From assembly GCA_019787685.1 (NCBI GenBank), contig JAHNUO010000009.1, positions 434,001 through 498,000 on the forward strand: a stretch of DNA of 64,000 nucleotides, in the 5' to 3' direction. Under the pieces are notes generated by a model that worked only from the letters and a program-made list of their open reading frames with translations, made no database searches and was not told the origin of the DNA. Shown piece by piece: positions 1-10,808 of this stretch (positions are counted from its first letter, which is position 1; every line of letters starts with the position of its first letter). This DNA comes from Chiua virens. Its lineage: Eukaryota > Basidiomycota > Agaricomycetes > Boletales > Boletaceae. Both the position numbers and the translations under genes were made by a program.

Positions 1-98
1 GTCATCCCCTTCATGATTTATTGACGTGAGCAGATCGTATATACTGCTATGATGAGACAACTACACCTCTAGCTTCCGCGAGAGATCATTTCGGCGCA

Positions 99-1551
99 AT
101 GGTGTCCTTCCGCTCTTTTCTGAGCACAGTCCTTACAGTTTTATCCGTTTTCGGGCCAACTCAAGCCGTCCCTTTGGCGCACAAACTCGGGCGTCTCGGT
201 CCCTCAGCTCGTCATATATCGAAGAAGGCTACACTTGCTGCTCCCCACTTGTCGCTTACAACGATAAGTCGCTGGACACTTTCCCCTCTGCATCAAGAAC
301 TTGACCTATCACCACCCTCCCTTCAATCACTGACGTTGATACCGTGCAGGGATACAACGTCTTGTCTGTGTTTGTTGATGAACGTATATTTTTGCATGCT
401 GATGCGCTTCAGTGCCCTTTCTTTTTTGCAGACTTCTGTGGCAGTTGATGAGGCTCAGAATTGGCAGCAACTCTCAGCTAGCCAGCGTTATAGCTATTTG
501 CAGGAGTATGATGCGGCCGGAATCTCGTTGATTGTTTCAGCTTTCGGGTCTTCTGAGACCCCGACGTCCTCGGGTGTCGATGCGGTGACAGTGGCAAATG
601 ACATGGCGACATGGGTAACCCATTATGGTGTCAATGGATCGACGTGAATTATGAGGTAAGGACGTCATCGAACTCGCTTTCCGCAAATGAACGTCCAAAG
701 TGTTAATCGGCATTCTTGCGGTCGACAGGACTTTACAGCATTTAGCAGCAAAGATAGTAAAGCTGAATCCTGGCTCATCAGCTACACCCAGCAACTGCGC
801 AAAAGACTTCCTCAAGGACAGTACACTCCCACTCATGCCCGTGAGTTTTTTATGATACGTGAAGTTAGGGGTAAATATTCACGAAATATCTTGCAGCCGT
901 CGCTCCTTGGTGAGTACAATTGCTAGTTGGTACACACCATTCCATTGAATGGGTGAAAGGTTCTCTCCATCCATGTGGAATGGGGGAGGATATCTCGCTG
1001 TCGACAAAGTGTAGGATCCTTGATCGATTGGGTGAGTTCCTTCCCTTATCTTAGGAGTTTTCTGATCACTGTTTCAGTACAACGTTCAAATAAGTAGAAT
1101 TTTGAAGACCCAAAGTGTGCTTGGTCCTGAGTATGGTGTCGTCTGTGACGACTCTTTCGTTCGCAGAGGGAACCTCTGAATACACGACTTGCTCTGGCCT
1201 GCTTACGACCTCCTCGTCAACTTGGCCCGAGACTGCGCTATTTCAGATTTCGGCGAACGGTGTCAGTTTGAATAAACTAGTGATGGGGAAACCGGCGACA
1301 AGCTCGGATGCCAAGAGTGGATCCGTGAATCCGTCGACGCTCACCTCGTGTGTGTCTCAAGCATCTGCTAAGGGGTGGGGTCAGTCTACACTCGTACTAT
1401 CTCTCACTGTCATGGAATTCTGATCGAGCTATTGTCTAGGGGCTGGTGTGTCGGTTTGGGAGGTGAGTTGTCCGGACTCGCCCCTCGGAACAAAATGAAC
1501 TAACATGGGTAATTGTTCGACAGTACCCAGACGCTACCTCCTCGTGGGTTA
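99..1551 (+). pseudogene. Secreted GH18 chitinase-like gene, broken and 3'-truncated
   Basis: The first exon begins with a clear signal peptide (about residues 1-23, MVSFRSFLSTVLTVL). Later exons carry GH18-like blocks: QNWQQLSASQR, GISLIVSAFGS, an ESWLISYTQQLR block, THA/PVAPW across an intron, WNGGGYLAVDK, and GTSEYTTCSGLL through VSLNKLVMGKPAT. GH18 enzymes cut chitin-type beta-1,4 links and need a D-G-x-D-x-D-x-E signature. Here that site (about 632-655) is damaged in two ways: one base is missing, and the remaining residues read N-G-(I)-D-V-N-Y-E, so acidic positions are Asn. An in-frame TGA near 306 (after SASRT) and a missing base near 1010 add further breaks. The last recognisable residues, YPDATSSWV, run straight into DNA of the duplicated WD40 block at about 1554, so a rearrangement removed the true end. 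Family assignment is fairly sure and the pseudogene status is directly visible. Confidence 0.75.
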
Positions 1552-1553
1552 CC

Positions 1554-4543
1554 CCGACCGCAGCGACACGTGCCAGTGGACCTCGGAAGCCTATATAATT
1601 CGGACACAACGATTCAACAATGGAACGATAGCAACAGGTAAAGATTCACTATTAATAGGCTACGTATACGTCGTTGGAACGATCCACGCATTTCCGCGAA
1701 GTAAATAGTACGCAGTCGCATTCAGGACCGAACATACGGTTTTCATAATGTTCACCTGAAGTACGGGACTGAGCATTGCGAAGATGACGTGTCGGAAGCT
1801 ATAAACCACTCAGAAAGTGGTACCATGTGCGCAAAGACTTTGGAGACAACGGCACGGCCGCAACTACTACATCCGAGTTGACTTATCCTGGAAGAACTTT
1901 TGCCCTCACCACGGTCGTGACAGTCACCGTATTCTTCTTGTTCGACCCGACTTTCGACTGTGTCACCACCTCCTTTGACAAGCCCAATTGAGTGGTACAC
2001 AGCACTCTGCGGCCCGTCGGCTTCGTCTGACTTTTCCCGGTATCGCCCATCTCAACTTCCATCGTAGACCCGTCAAATGATTCTGCTGGAGAAACGACTG
2101 CGACTTTGTAGTCGCCAGAGAGGGCATCCATGATTGTCTTGGTGAGCTGCCCTGCAGCCGCGAGGATGAAAGTTAATTGGCCCAGGAATTTGGACGAGAT
2201 CGTTGCATGTGCATCTGAAGCGGAGCTGGCGCAACCGGCGGTGACGACCACGTCAGAAAGTCCACTTATCGTGGACACGAGAAGCATGTCTGGGTCGCTG
2301 GTACAGGTATGTGGGATCGAGGCATAGGTGACAGATCGCCAACGCCCAGATATTGTTTGGGACTCTGTTATACACGGCGAGCATATACACGGTCAGCAGG
2401 ATGGCTTGTGGTGTCAGAGGTGATTTCTCACCTAACTCCCGCACAAGTTTGTATATTTCACGGATAAGCTGGTTCTGCCCGTTCTCGATGGACCACGAGG
2501 AAATGATCCCGAATAAGTGGTAGGTGAGGTATGCACGGAAGGCCATTGGAAGATATGTTGCTACTTCAGCGCGAGAGTTGCTCCGTAGGCGGTTCATCAA
2601 AGGTTGTCCAATGGATTCTGTGATTTTTCGTACAGAAGAAGTTTGCTCCTCAGTCGCGTTTGTGCCGCGTGGCTGGAAATCATGGACGATACACTCCGCG
2701 ATGAATGCTGAACTTCGTTGAACGGTTTCATTGAGCCGCTGCAGCGACTCGATGATTGCGTTTTCTGCACGTGCATCCGCCTTGGTAATAAAATTTTGCA
2801 CAGAGAACGGTATGCGTTGACTCTCTTCGACGATGGACTTGAGCTGTCTGAACTGCTCGTCGTACCATTGTCGAACTTCGACGGTTTGCGATTGGGAGAA
2901 CTGAAGTTCCTCGCGAATGGAGATAAGTTCCTGAGAATCGCGACGGCGCTCCTCGAGTTCCTTGCGCGCAGCGGCAAGCTCCTCTGCTTTGGCAGCATCC
3001 GAACGCCTCCACTGGTCCACTCGAGCAGCAAGTCCATCAATTGTGCGATCCTTCTCTTCATTGGATATCTTTGAGGTTTGGAGTTCCTCTCGCACAGAGA
3101 CAAGCTCATGCGACAGCGCCTCATACTGACTCCGAAGTGTTGCGAGTTCGATCTGGAGATCTTGAACCGATTTGTCCGGATCAGCTATATTTTCGTCTGA
3201 TGGATTTGAGTGTCAGAAAGCCGGTGGAAACACGGTTACATATGGACACACATGGTGGTTCGACCCGTGTGGGTGGCACAGTGGTTCCGACTTCTCTGGC
3301 ACCCTCACTTCGCTGGGCTCTCTGTTGCGGTCAATAATGAGGTGCATATTGAGCTTAACGATAAGTACACTTACATTGTCAAAATAGTTTGACGGAAGTA
3401 GGTCGCGGAGATTCCATATAGTGACTCCCTTGCCATGAGAAACTGCAATATCGTAGTTGTCCGAAATCGCCATTGATCAGATCTTGTCACCACCGTAGTC
3501 GACGTCAGACCCAATTTTCAAGTGCGTCACACTATCCCAGAATGAGATTGAGGAATCGACGGTGGCTGCGATGAATCTGCGATTACTCGGCAGGGCAATG
3601 AGCCCGTGTCTTCCCATATCGCCGGGTTGGAGGGACCATCGAGATAATGTTTTTCCAGTGGATACCTCGAGGTAACGGATGTTACAGTCTCTAGAAATGG
3701 TATAGAGATGTTTGCTATCGTAATCCCAAGCAAGGCATTGGTTTGAATTGAATGAGCCAACATTGATGGGAAATTTGATGAGGAGACAGCCATCCTCGCT
3801 GTTGTAGACGCGAACATCGAATCGGTCCCACGTAGCAGTGGCGAGAAGGCCTCCGCCCGGTGAGAATTTTACCGCAACCAGACGACCCTCGTGTTGCAGC
3901 GTCAAGAGTCTTGTCCTGCGATCCGGTCGCAACTTTGCTCCCGTCGGGCGAGATATCCACAGCTCGCACGTCGCTTGTGTGTCCTTCCATCTCGCCTACC
4001 TTCTCATGGCTTTCCACACTCCACACTTTTACTGGCACGTGCCCCAAAGCCGCTCCACTGACGATCCTCTTTCTATCCCATGAGACAGCGATGTTGAAAA
4101 TCGAACGGTGCACATTCATTGCTGTCCCGACCTCTTGGCCGTCCTCTACTCGCCATTGTCGAATCCTTCCATCCCTTCCACCACTCACCACATGTTTGCC
4201 ATCTCTGAGGAACACGACTGAATATATATCATATTCCTTGTCGTTTTCAATCCTTGTCGTTTTCCGTACAATTTGTTGATTGGTAGCCACAGGACCATCT
4301 TCTCTCGACATCTGGACTTGCTTGGATGTTGTACATTCAGTTCCCCTGCCTTGATCTGGGATTGATTTTCCTTCCACCTGCTCAGCCCCATGGGACGTGG
4401 AGCCATCTTTATCATTCTCATCAGTAGGGTAGTTCAGCATTTGCAGCGTTCTCACCATTCTTTGCCACTGGCAATCGTCTCGGGCGTAGCCTGCGGAACA
4501 TGTCGGACTGGAAGAACTGCGACGACAAGAGAGATACGTTGTT
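1554..4543 (-). repeat. Inverted, dispersed copy of the WD40/coiled-coil duplication block (copy 1)
   Basis: The reverse complement of this stretch matches 39505-42475 and 45887-48850 almost continuously, including about 330 bp of 3' flank with an ACGTATAC-type motif and the short leader before the first ATG. Homology stops abruptly at about 1554 on the left, inside the former GH18 gene, and at about 4543 on the right, just after the shared GATACGTTGTTT. The block therefore has two visible breakpoints. Confidence 0.85.
1883..4501 (-). pseudogene. WD40/coiled-coil protein, copy 1 (frameshifted and nonsense-mutated)
   Basis: The exon layout is that of the intact paralogues at 39516 and 45898. 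A short first exon (4456-4501) encodes MFRRLRPRRLPVAKN, followed by a 49-nt intron, a WD40 exon, two short introns, a coiled-coil exon and a last exon ending at 1883. Two lesions are plain on alignment. A 35-bp deletion near 3915 joins DKT to LDAATRG and shifts the frame in the middle of the propeller. A Trp codon has become TGA at 3477-3479, in the sequence GGDKI-stop where the other copies read DKIWS or DNIWS. The coiled-coil exon (about 2430-3195) and the last exon are open. A truncated protein is possible, but the full product cannot be made. Its function is unknown, as for the other copies. Confidence 0.8.
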
Positions 4544-5467
4544 TGGAAGGCGTCCCGGAAATGGCCAGTTTGGGCAAAAAAACCTGGGAATTGAACTTTC
4601 CGAGTGTCCGAGTGTGAGTGTCCGAGCACACCGCCACATATTGACGCGGAGATGCCGTCGGCCGTGTGTCACAGCTACACTATGTAGTACGGCCGTAGTT
4701 GCACGGGCACCTCATCTGCCCTGCAAGTACTCCCCTCTCCTTCCTTCGCTCTCCTCTGTGCCACCTCACTCCGTGGCGACGCGACGTGCGACGATGACGA
4801 TGACGACTCCACCTCGTCTCGAGGCTCGACGAGTCGGACACGACGAACGACGCGACGACCCCCCTCCTCTCCTCTCCCTACACCACACGACGTTGACCCA
4901 CCACCGGTTCTTCGCGACGAGACGACGATGCGACATATGTCGCATCATTGTCGTGTCGCATTCATCTCGTCCCCTCCACCTCGTCCTCTCCCTTCGTGCT
5001 ACCCCATTGCCGATTCGCGACGACGGGACACGACGATGACGCAATGAAACGAGATGTCGACACGACGCGGCGACGATGCGACAATGTGTCGCATCGTCCA
5101 TGCGTCGTGCTCATCTCCTTTGCGTGTCGATTCACCCCAGGCCCATGCCACTTACTGCTAGCTCACCGCGACACGATAATGGCTCGGACACCGTGATGAC
5201 GACGACATGACACGACGCGATGAGAACGATCGCGGCGTGTCATTTCATTGGTCATGTGCCTCGTCGTCCGAGTCCCCACTTCTCCTGCTCTCTCCACTGG
5301 CAACCCGCGGGTCAACCCGCACCCGCACCAGGACACCCGGGGGTATACCCGTGCAGTTGCCTGTTGGTGCGCTCTGGAGGACGCTGCGGGAGTACAGGCA
5401 GAATCCGGCGGGGTACAGATGGTGCTGGCAGACACTGCAGGAGTGCAGTTAGGGAGTGGTGGAGAAG
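4544..5467. other. Low-complexity CGA/ACG-rich stretch without a gene
   Basis: This interval is absent from the other copies of the duplicated block. From about 4780 to 5230 it is dominated by CGACG, GACGA and TGTCG words, with the motif TGTCGCATC and its complement repeated several times. A GC-rich part with ACCCGC/ACCCG repeats follows at 5290-5350. Long open frames here are composition artefacts (Arg/Thr/His-rich) and show no recognisable domain. Confidence 0.6.
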
Positions 5468-5880
5468 TCATTGTCGTCCGAGCACGATGACGCAATCGGA
5501 ATTTTCGCTGAGGCATTCTAGCCTGGAGGAGATATCGAGGCATGGACGCTGACGGATCTTGCGGACCAGCTCCACTGGTATCCATACGTTGAAGGCAGGT
5601 TCGCAGACATGGTCGATGAGGCACAATTAGAAGACCCTGGAGTGTTGGGCATTCTGGATAAATTGGTGGCCGTACAAGCGAAGGTGTTCGTCGGTGGTTC
5701 GTCGGAATGTAGCAAAACAAGGTTCGTCGTCCTTTGTCTCTTGAATGCCGACTCGAGTTCATTGAACATCCTTCCCCCCAGCTCCTGTTCGAAACAGGTG
5801 ATCGAGGCGCGTCAAGAGTCGTTTGAAGTGGAACGAGGAAAGGGGGCTACCCGTAATGTCGTCGAATATTTGGTAAATGG
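5468..5880 (+). pseudogene. 3' fragment of the glycosyltransferase-like gene (copy 1)
   Basis: The translation matches the C-terminal part of the 50287-52281 product: DDAIGIFAEAF, EAWTLTDLADQLHWYPYVEG, ADMVDEAQLEDPGVLGILDK, SSECSKT and KQVIEARQESFEVERGKG. A CAG codon has become TAG right after IGIFAEAF (about 5519). The copy starts abruptly at about 5468, so at least two thirds of the gene is missing. The intron between SECSKT and SKQVIEAR is retained. It points rightwards, with the shared downstream DNA (5880-6235) after it, and that DNA continues at 18533 beyond the transposon nest. Confidence 0.85.
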
Positions 5881-6513
5881 TGATCGTTCATTCCAAAAGT
5901 CGGCTCTTCTTCATCGTACCAACTGTATAGTACTTGGAACACATCAGAATACATTTGTATGACGAAGACAGATTATCGAGAGGTGCTGAAAAGGTTATCC
6001 AACCCCATGTGTGCGGTTCGAGTCGTCCGTCTTACTTGCCCCAGCCGACCAGACCAGGTCAGTAAAGAGCCCCTGTTAACTTAGGGCCTGATGAGTCGTG
6101 CGAGTGGTTGAATGTACCACCTCCTCTGCAGGTGCACCTTGCCTCCGTTCCCCTGGCGAGACCTAAAGGAACAAACGACCCATCGAGTCACTGATCAGCG
6201 TTCAAACAAGTGTGCTTACCCGGCAGTTGTACAATAGCAAGTGTCAAGTTGCGCCTTGGTACAAAACATTTCGGCTTATGGCATCGACTTCAGGTCACGC
6301 AGGGACTCGGCAAGGTCCTGGCATGATTCAATATCCGAACCTCCAATCGAATGTACGAAGGAACGAGGGTGCTTAAATCATCCTGTCATCGATCGCCTTC
6401 TGCACCCTGCCGTCGTCACCTTCGCTGTTGTCCACCGACATCATTGCCCTTGTCCTCATTGCCCCCCTGCCACCCCTGTGCTACTTCAAATATCGAATCG
6501 ACAACGTGTGCCG

Positions 6514-8643
6514 ATGAGGTCAAGACAGAATCAGACCCAACAGAAGATTCAGTGGGTGAATGCATACTCATATCGAACAGAACAACTGATCGAGTGGTGC
6601 AACGACAACCCTCAACAGCGGTTGAAGTTGTTCTCAGACTCAACACAAGATGCACGCAAAGAAGGGCGTTCAAAAACACAACTCAGCACTACAAGGAAGG
6701 ACGTTATTGCCAAACTTGCTGAGTACATCTTTAAGGACGATCCGCACGTCGGAGCTGAGGCGTTTCGGTCAAAAAAGTCCACATATGTAGCTGCCACTGG
6801 GTGACGACTTGCAACGTATGTTTTTCATCGTTTTTCGTGTGTTTCCTGTTAATTGATGTACCTCTCAAGTCTTAAAACGAAGTATACTGGTCATCTCAGG
6901 AGTCTTGGTCAAACCGGTGCAGGTCTGGACATCAAAGAACTCGAATCTATGCAGTATAAGAGCATTCTTGGTATGTGTGGTTACTTCACTATTTATTCGC
7001 TGCTCACTTGTCACAGACAAGATTCAAACTGAATTCCCATGGTTCGCTGACCTTCATGGGTGGTGGAGGACAAACCCAGCGTATAACACTATGTACAGCA
7101 CCGCACACCCAGCCCAGGATTTTGCGGCTGAGGCAGCAGTCATGTTTGGACTGCAGCCTGGTATGTCGATGGAGGACTTGGACACCGACAACGTAGAATT
7201 GGGTTCACCTGATGCCATGATAACTGAAGTTGATCAAGAGAATTCGGATGTGTTCCCTGCTGCCATGGCAAATTCCCAGGCATCTACCTACGACCTTGAT
7301 TTGAACCTTTCCTCGCTGTTCGACTTCAACGCCTTCGACTTCAACACCCAATCCAATTCGGAATCGTTTTGCATTGATCCAGGTATCCTCACTGCCCCAT
7401 GCCTGACTGCCGCCGCCGCCGCCGCCTCTGCATCCACGTCCATGTCCAACGCCGCCTCTGCGTCCACGTCCACGTCCACGTCCACCTTCGACTTCTCTCC
7501 TATGTCCGTCGGTACTACCACTGCTCCATTTCCTCCTGTTCCATGCCCAGCTGCCGCCGCCGCCACCTCTATGTTTGTATCTGAGTCCACGTCTGCCTTT
7601 GACTTCTCTTCTGTAGCTGTTGGTGCTACTGCCACTCCATCTTCTCTACTAGCTGGCGCTGCTGGGACACCCCTAGTACCATCTGGTACACCTATCACAA
7701 GCACACCGACTCCTGCGCCCACTGTCCCTTCTACCACCACCAGGGGCCAGCGTCATCAGCCTGAGCCGCACATTATTGATCTAAGCTATGATGCCCCCCC
7801 CCCCCTCCTCGAACCCGACCGCGCCTCATACCTCACAATCTGGAAGCTGATCGCCAGTTCCTTGCTGGCCTGATGGCCAACCACTCCAATGAACGTGTAT
7901 CCACACCAGACAGCGTCCCCAGCACACCTGCAACTCAGCCTGAGAGACAGTCAATATTCACGACCGATGATTCTGACTCGGACGCCGCCGCTGCCGCCCT
8001 CATCTCCCACATCCAACTCACGGGCAAGAATCTGAAGAAGAAGCCCACGTTCGGTGCTGACTCTGACATTTCAGCTCCCAAATGCTTGTCTCAGTTGCAA
8101 CTCACTGGCAAGAGGAAATCCGAATCTCCGACCCCCGACGTCAGCTCCGAGGATTCTGAACACAGGAACTGGTTCAGTCAAACCTCGAAAACATCGTCTG
8201 CCTCATCCCAGCCTGTCCCTGGGACATCCCAAAAGTGCACGCGAACAGCACACACTCAAGCTGGTGGCAGCATTGATGCCGGTGAACTTGTCGCGTCAGT
8301 CAACAACTTGCACTCGCTTAACGGTAAATACGTCGAGGATCGGTACGCTGACCGTGAACTCAAGAGACGCCTTTGCGAAGATAAAATTCAAGATAATCGT
8401 GCACAGCGGGAGCACGAGCTGCAGCGGCTCAAGCTTGAAGAAGAAATGCAGCTTCACTTGCTCGAGGAGGAGGCAAAGGTACGGCGACTTGAGGACGAAG
8501 CAAAAGCTCGTCAACTTGAGCACGAGTGAGCACTCTTGCAGGTTGAAGTTCAAAAGCTGCAACTCCAAGTCGAGTTGCAGCGCCTTAAACTTCAGGAAGA
8601 GGCTCTGAAGAGGGGTGGTAGTGGTGAGAGTGTTGGTCCTTGA
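6514..8643 (+). pseudogene. Myb/SANT-like accessory protein of the Harbinger element, disrupted
   Basis: The N-terminal region (IQWVNAYSYRTEQLIEWC, then KLFSDSTQDARKEGRSK and IAKLAEYIF) and a second exon reading HLRSLGQTGAGLDIKEL and KIQTEFPWFADLHGWW resemble Myb/SANT-like proteins that PIF/Harbinger elements carry beside the transposase, where they help DNA binding and nuclear import. Introns at about 6815-6869 and 6970-7018 fit. The middle is Ser/Thr/Ala-rich low complexity, and the C-terminus is a Lys/Glu/Leu coiled coil (about 8330-8620). Breaks visible: TGA at 6802 in the first exon, a frame change at the poly-C tract near 7797-7812, and TGA at 8527. It converges on the transposase gene. 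The Myb assignment rests on pattern and context. Confidence 0.5.
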
Positions 8644-8716
8644 GTTTGTCCGAGTCGTCTTGCTATTTTACAAAGTCCATTGTTGTTCAAATTGTCTGTA
8701 CATATAGTACAGTATT

Positions 8717-10316
8717 TTAATGGAGATGTTGAAGCAAGTGTTCCATGAGTGTGTGACAGATCTGCTGTCCATCAGTTCTGGGTTGTCTAGCCTGACCACC
8801 TTCTGCCTCCTGTTCTTCCTCTTCCTCCTCTTCCTCCCCCCCTTCCTCCCCCTCCCCTCCTTCCTCCCCCTCCCCTCCTTCCTCCCTCTCCCCCACCCCC
8901 TCCCTCCCTCCTTCCCCTTCAAACAATTGAGCAGATAATGCTATTTTCAGCTTCTCTTCAATATCCACAATCATGTTGTGCAAAATAAGACAAGATCGTA
9001 TCCAAGAGTTGGCATAGGATAGATCTTTCTGTGATTGAATTTGAACATGTAGATCACGGAGTGACTGAAATCGACCCTTCAAAGATCCAAAGAAGTGTTC
9101 TGATGCAATTCTAATCTAGAAATACAATTAGCCACTAGAAGAGTATAAGAATAAAGTTTATTATTTGAGAATACCTTGGATAGATTGTAGTTAAAGGTCT
9201 TTTGAGACCTGGACAAGCCTCCAACACTTGGCCTTTTGAATGGGGGGATACACCAAGGTTGACAACCATATGCACTATCAGCCCATACCCATTCATTTGG
9301 ACCAAAGAATTGTTCAGGAGATTCTGCAAGCCTGGAGTGCTGAAAAACTGTAGAGTCATGGAGGCTTCCAGAAACTCCAATAACATAATCCACAATCCGT
9401 AAATTATGTGGAAAAACCACAGCCTAAAAATGTTCACTGGCAACTACACAATTGATAATAAAATTTAACTTACTTGGTTTGAAAGAGAGTAGTTTGATTT
9501 CCTATCAAAAAAGCCCTCACCATGCCAGCCAGGCTTCTGGAAAAGCTTGACTGCTGTCCCATCAACACACAAAAATCCACCCCTCCATTGTGTGCATGTC
9601 CTTTCTTCCACAAACCTCTGAGCCTTTGCTTTGTCCTCCTGGTCCTTCTCATTTGTCAAATCAAAGTGGATGAAGGCATTGTGCTGACTCAAAATGGCAA
9701 GCATAACCCTTTTATAGCAGTTGTATACAGTGCCTTTAGAGACACCTGCCCATTCTGCCATATCTTGAGGGGTAGCAGCATTGCCATAATGGCCAGCAGC
9801 ATTGAGGAAAATTGCCAGCTGGATTGGCACTGGTAACTGAGGTTTTGGACCAGCAGATTGGAAAACAGCATGGTCCTGGATGAGTTTGACAATTTCAGAG
9901 AAAACCACAGGGGAAACCCTTAATTTCCTCTGAAAGAGCTTGGGATTGTCTAGCTTCCACTCATCAAGGAGCCCAAGCTGGGGCATACGAGCTGAAGGAC
10001 GATGCTGAAGAGCACATGCCTTTCTTTTCTCATCCTCCAATGCTGTGATGAGCCCATAAAAGGTTACAAGAATTGTCAACTGAAAAAAAGATGCCTCAGA
10101 AGAGCTTGTCTTCATCAGACTATCAGAGTCTGAGTCACTGGAGTTGTCTGAATCAGAGTTGGAAGTAGAGAGATTATTGGCAGAGGATGAGGGAGAGAGC
10201 TTATCAAGCATATCTAGTTCCTTGTGGAGAATACCCAGATAGATGTCAGATTTTAGCTGCTGCCGAGCTCTGGTTAGGGCTTGGAGAAGGCGCTGATCCT
10301 CGGAGACAGAAGACAT
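8717..10316 (-). CDS. PIF/Harbinger transposase (DDE_4 type), apparently intact
   Basis: Three exons (9474-10316, 9175-9423, 8717-9115) join in frame through introns with GTAAGT/TTTTAG and GTATTC/TTCTAG borders, giving about 496 aa. The catalytic triad can be seen: Asp in FLCVDGTAVK, Asp in GVSGSLHDSTVF, and Glu in IASEHFFGSLKGRF, the last with the usual xxLKxRF context. An upstream helix-turn-helix-like part (DMAEWAGVSKGTVYNCYKR) probably contacts DNA. The N-terminus is Ser/Asp-rich and the C-terminus is an unusual Gly/Glu-rich tail (about residues 440-475), encoded by the pyrimidine tract at 8807-8920. An alternative upstream ATG at 10415 would add 33 residues. Its product would cut and paste the outer element. 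I see no stop or frameshift. Confidence 0.75.
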
Positions 10317-10440
10317 GGGTGATTTGACATGTTGAGTTGTCGGACTCGCTCTTATATACTGATCTGTGCCATCAAATCTTATCGGATCACTTGTTGGGTC
10401 ATGTGCTAGTGACACTGTGACCGTGACACGTCAACGTTCA

Positions 10441-10493
10441 ACCCCAGTGAAAAAGGGTGATATGGGAGCGTATGGTTGTGTATGTAGGGATAG
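10441..10493 (+). repeat. Left terminal inverted repeat of the Plavaka element
   Basis: 53 bp identical to the reverse complement of 18325-18377. Identity stops at the AGG/AGA transition after GGGATAG. Confidence 0.85.
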
Positions 10494-10565
10494 GCCATAC
10501 TTGTACATACGAGCATGTATGAAATGGGCGTCTCCATATTTTTTTTTCCTATGGATTGATATGTA

Positions 10566-10787
10566 CAGTGACCTCAAAAACCCTTTCCATACTAACCACA
10601 ACTGCAGTGCGCTTCGTGCACTGCCAGACACTGTGGGAATCTTGCTTAGCTTTGGTGGAGTTATAAATAGCACTTACTCTCAGCTACAAATCAGCCCCCA
10701 AGATCATGTGATTTGGTTCACACGCCATTAAGATATGATCAGTTTGAAATAGCCATGTCATGGAAAGGGTTTTTGAGCTTTTGAAAT
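10566..10787 (+). repeat. Left 222-bp terminal inverted repeat of the mariner element
   Basis: Matches the reverse complement of 11957-12178 with scattered single-base differences. Contains the perfect-looking inner palindrome CAGTGCGCTTCGTGCACTG. Confidence 0.88.
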
Positions 10788-10808
10788 CACAAGGGTATTT
10801 GGATATTA

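Noticed and set aside
2718..3074. Plus-strand frame (118 codons) conserved in all three WD40/coiled-coil copies
   Set aside because: Conserved only because the opposite-strand coiled-coil exon is conserved. The same shadow appears at 40977-41333 and 47353-47634.
4766..5101. 111-codon Arg-rich minus-strand frame and its plus-strand counterparts
   Set aside because: Created by CGA/ACG-rich composition. No domain, and absent from the other copies of the block.
6000..6045. B-box-like GGTTCGAGTCG suggesting a tRNA
   Set aside because: No A-box at the right distance and no stems. The homologous place in the other copies does not keep the motif.
7400..7500. GCC/GTCCAC tandem triplets considered as a CRISPR-like or satellite array
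   Set aside because: Short in-frame codon repeats (Ala, Ser-Thr) inside a coding low-complexity region. No spaced repeat units.
7288..7740. 150-codon minus-strand Val/Ala/Asp-rich frame
   Set aside because: Mirror of the Ser/Thr/Ala-rich low-complexity region of the plus-strand Harbinger accessory gene.
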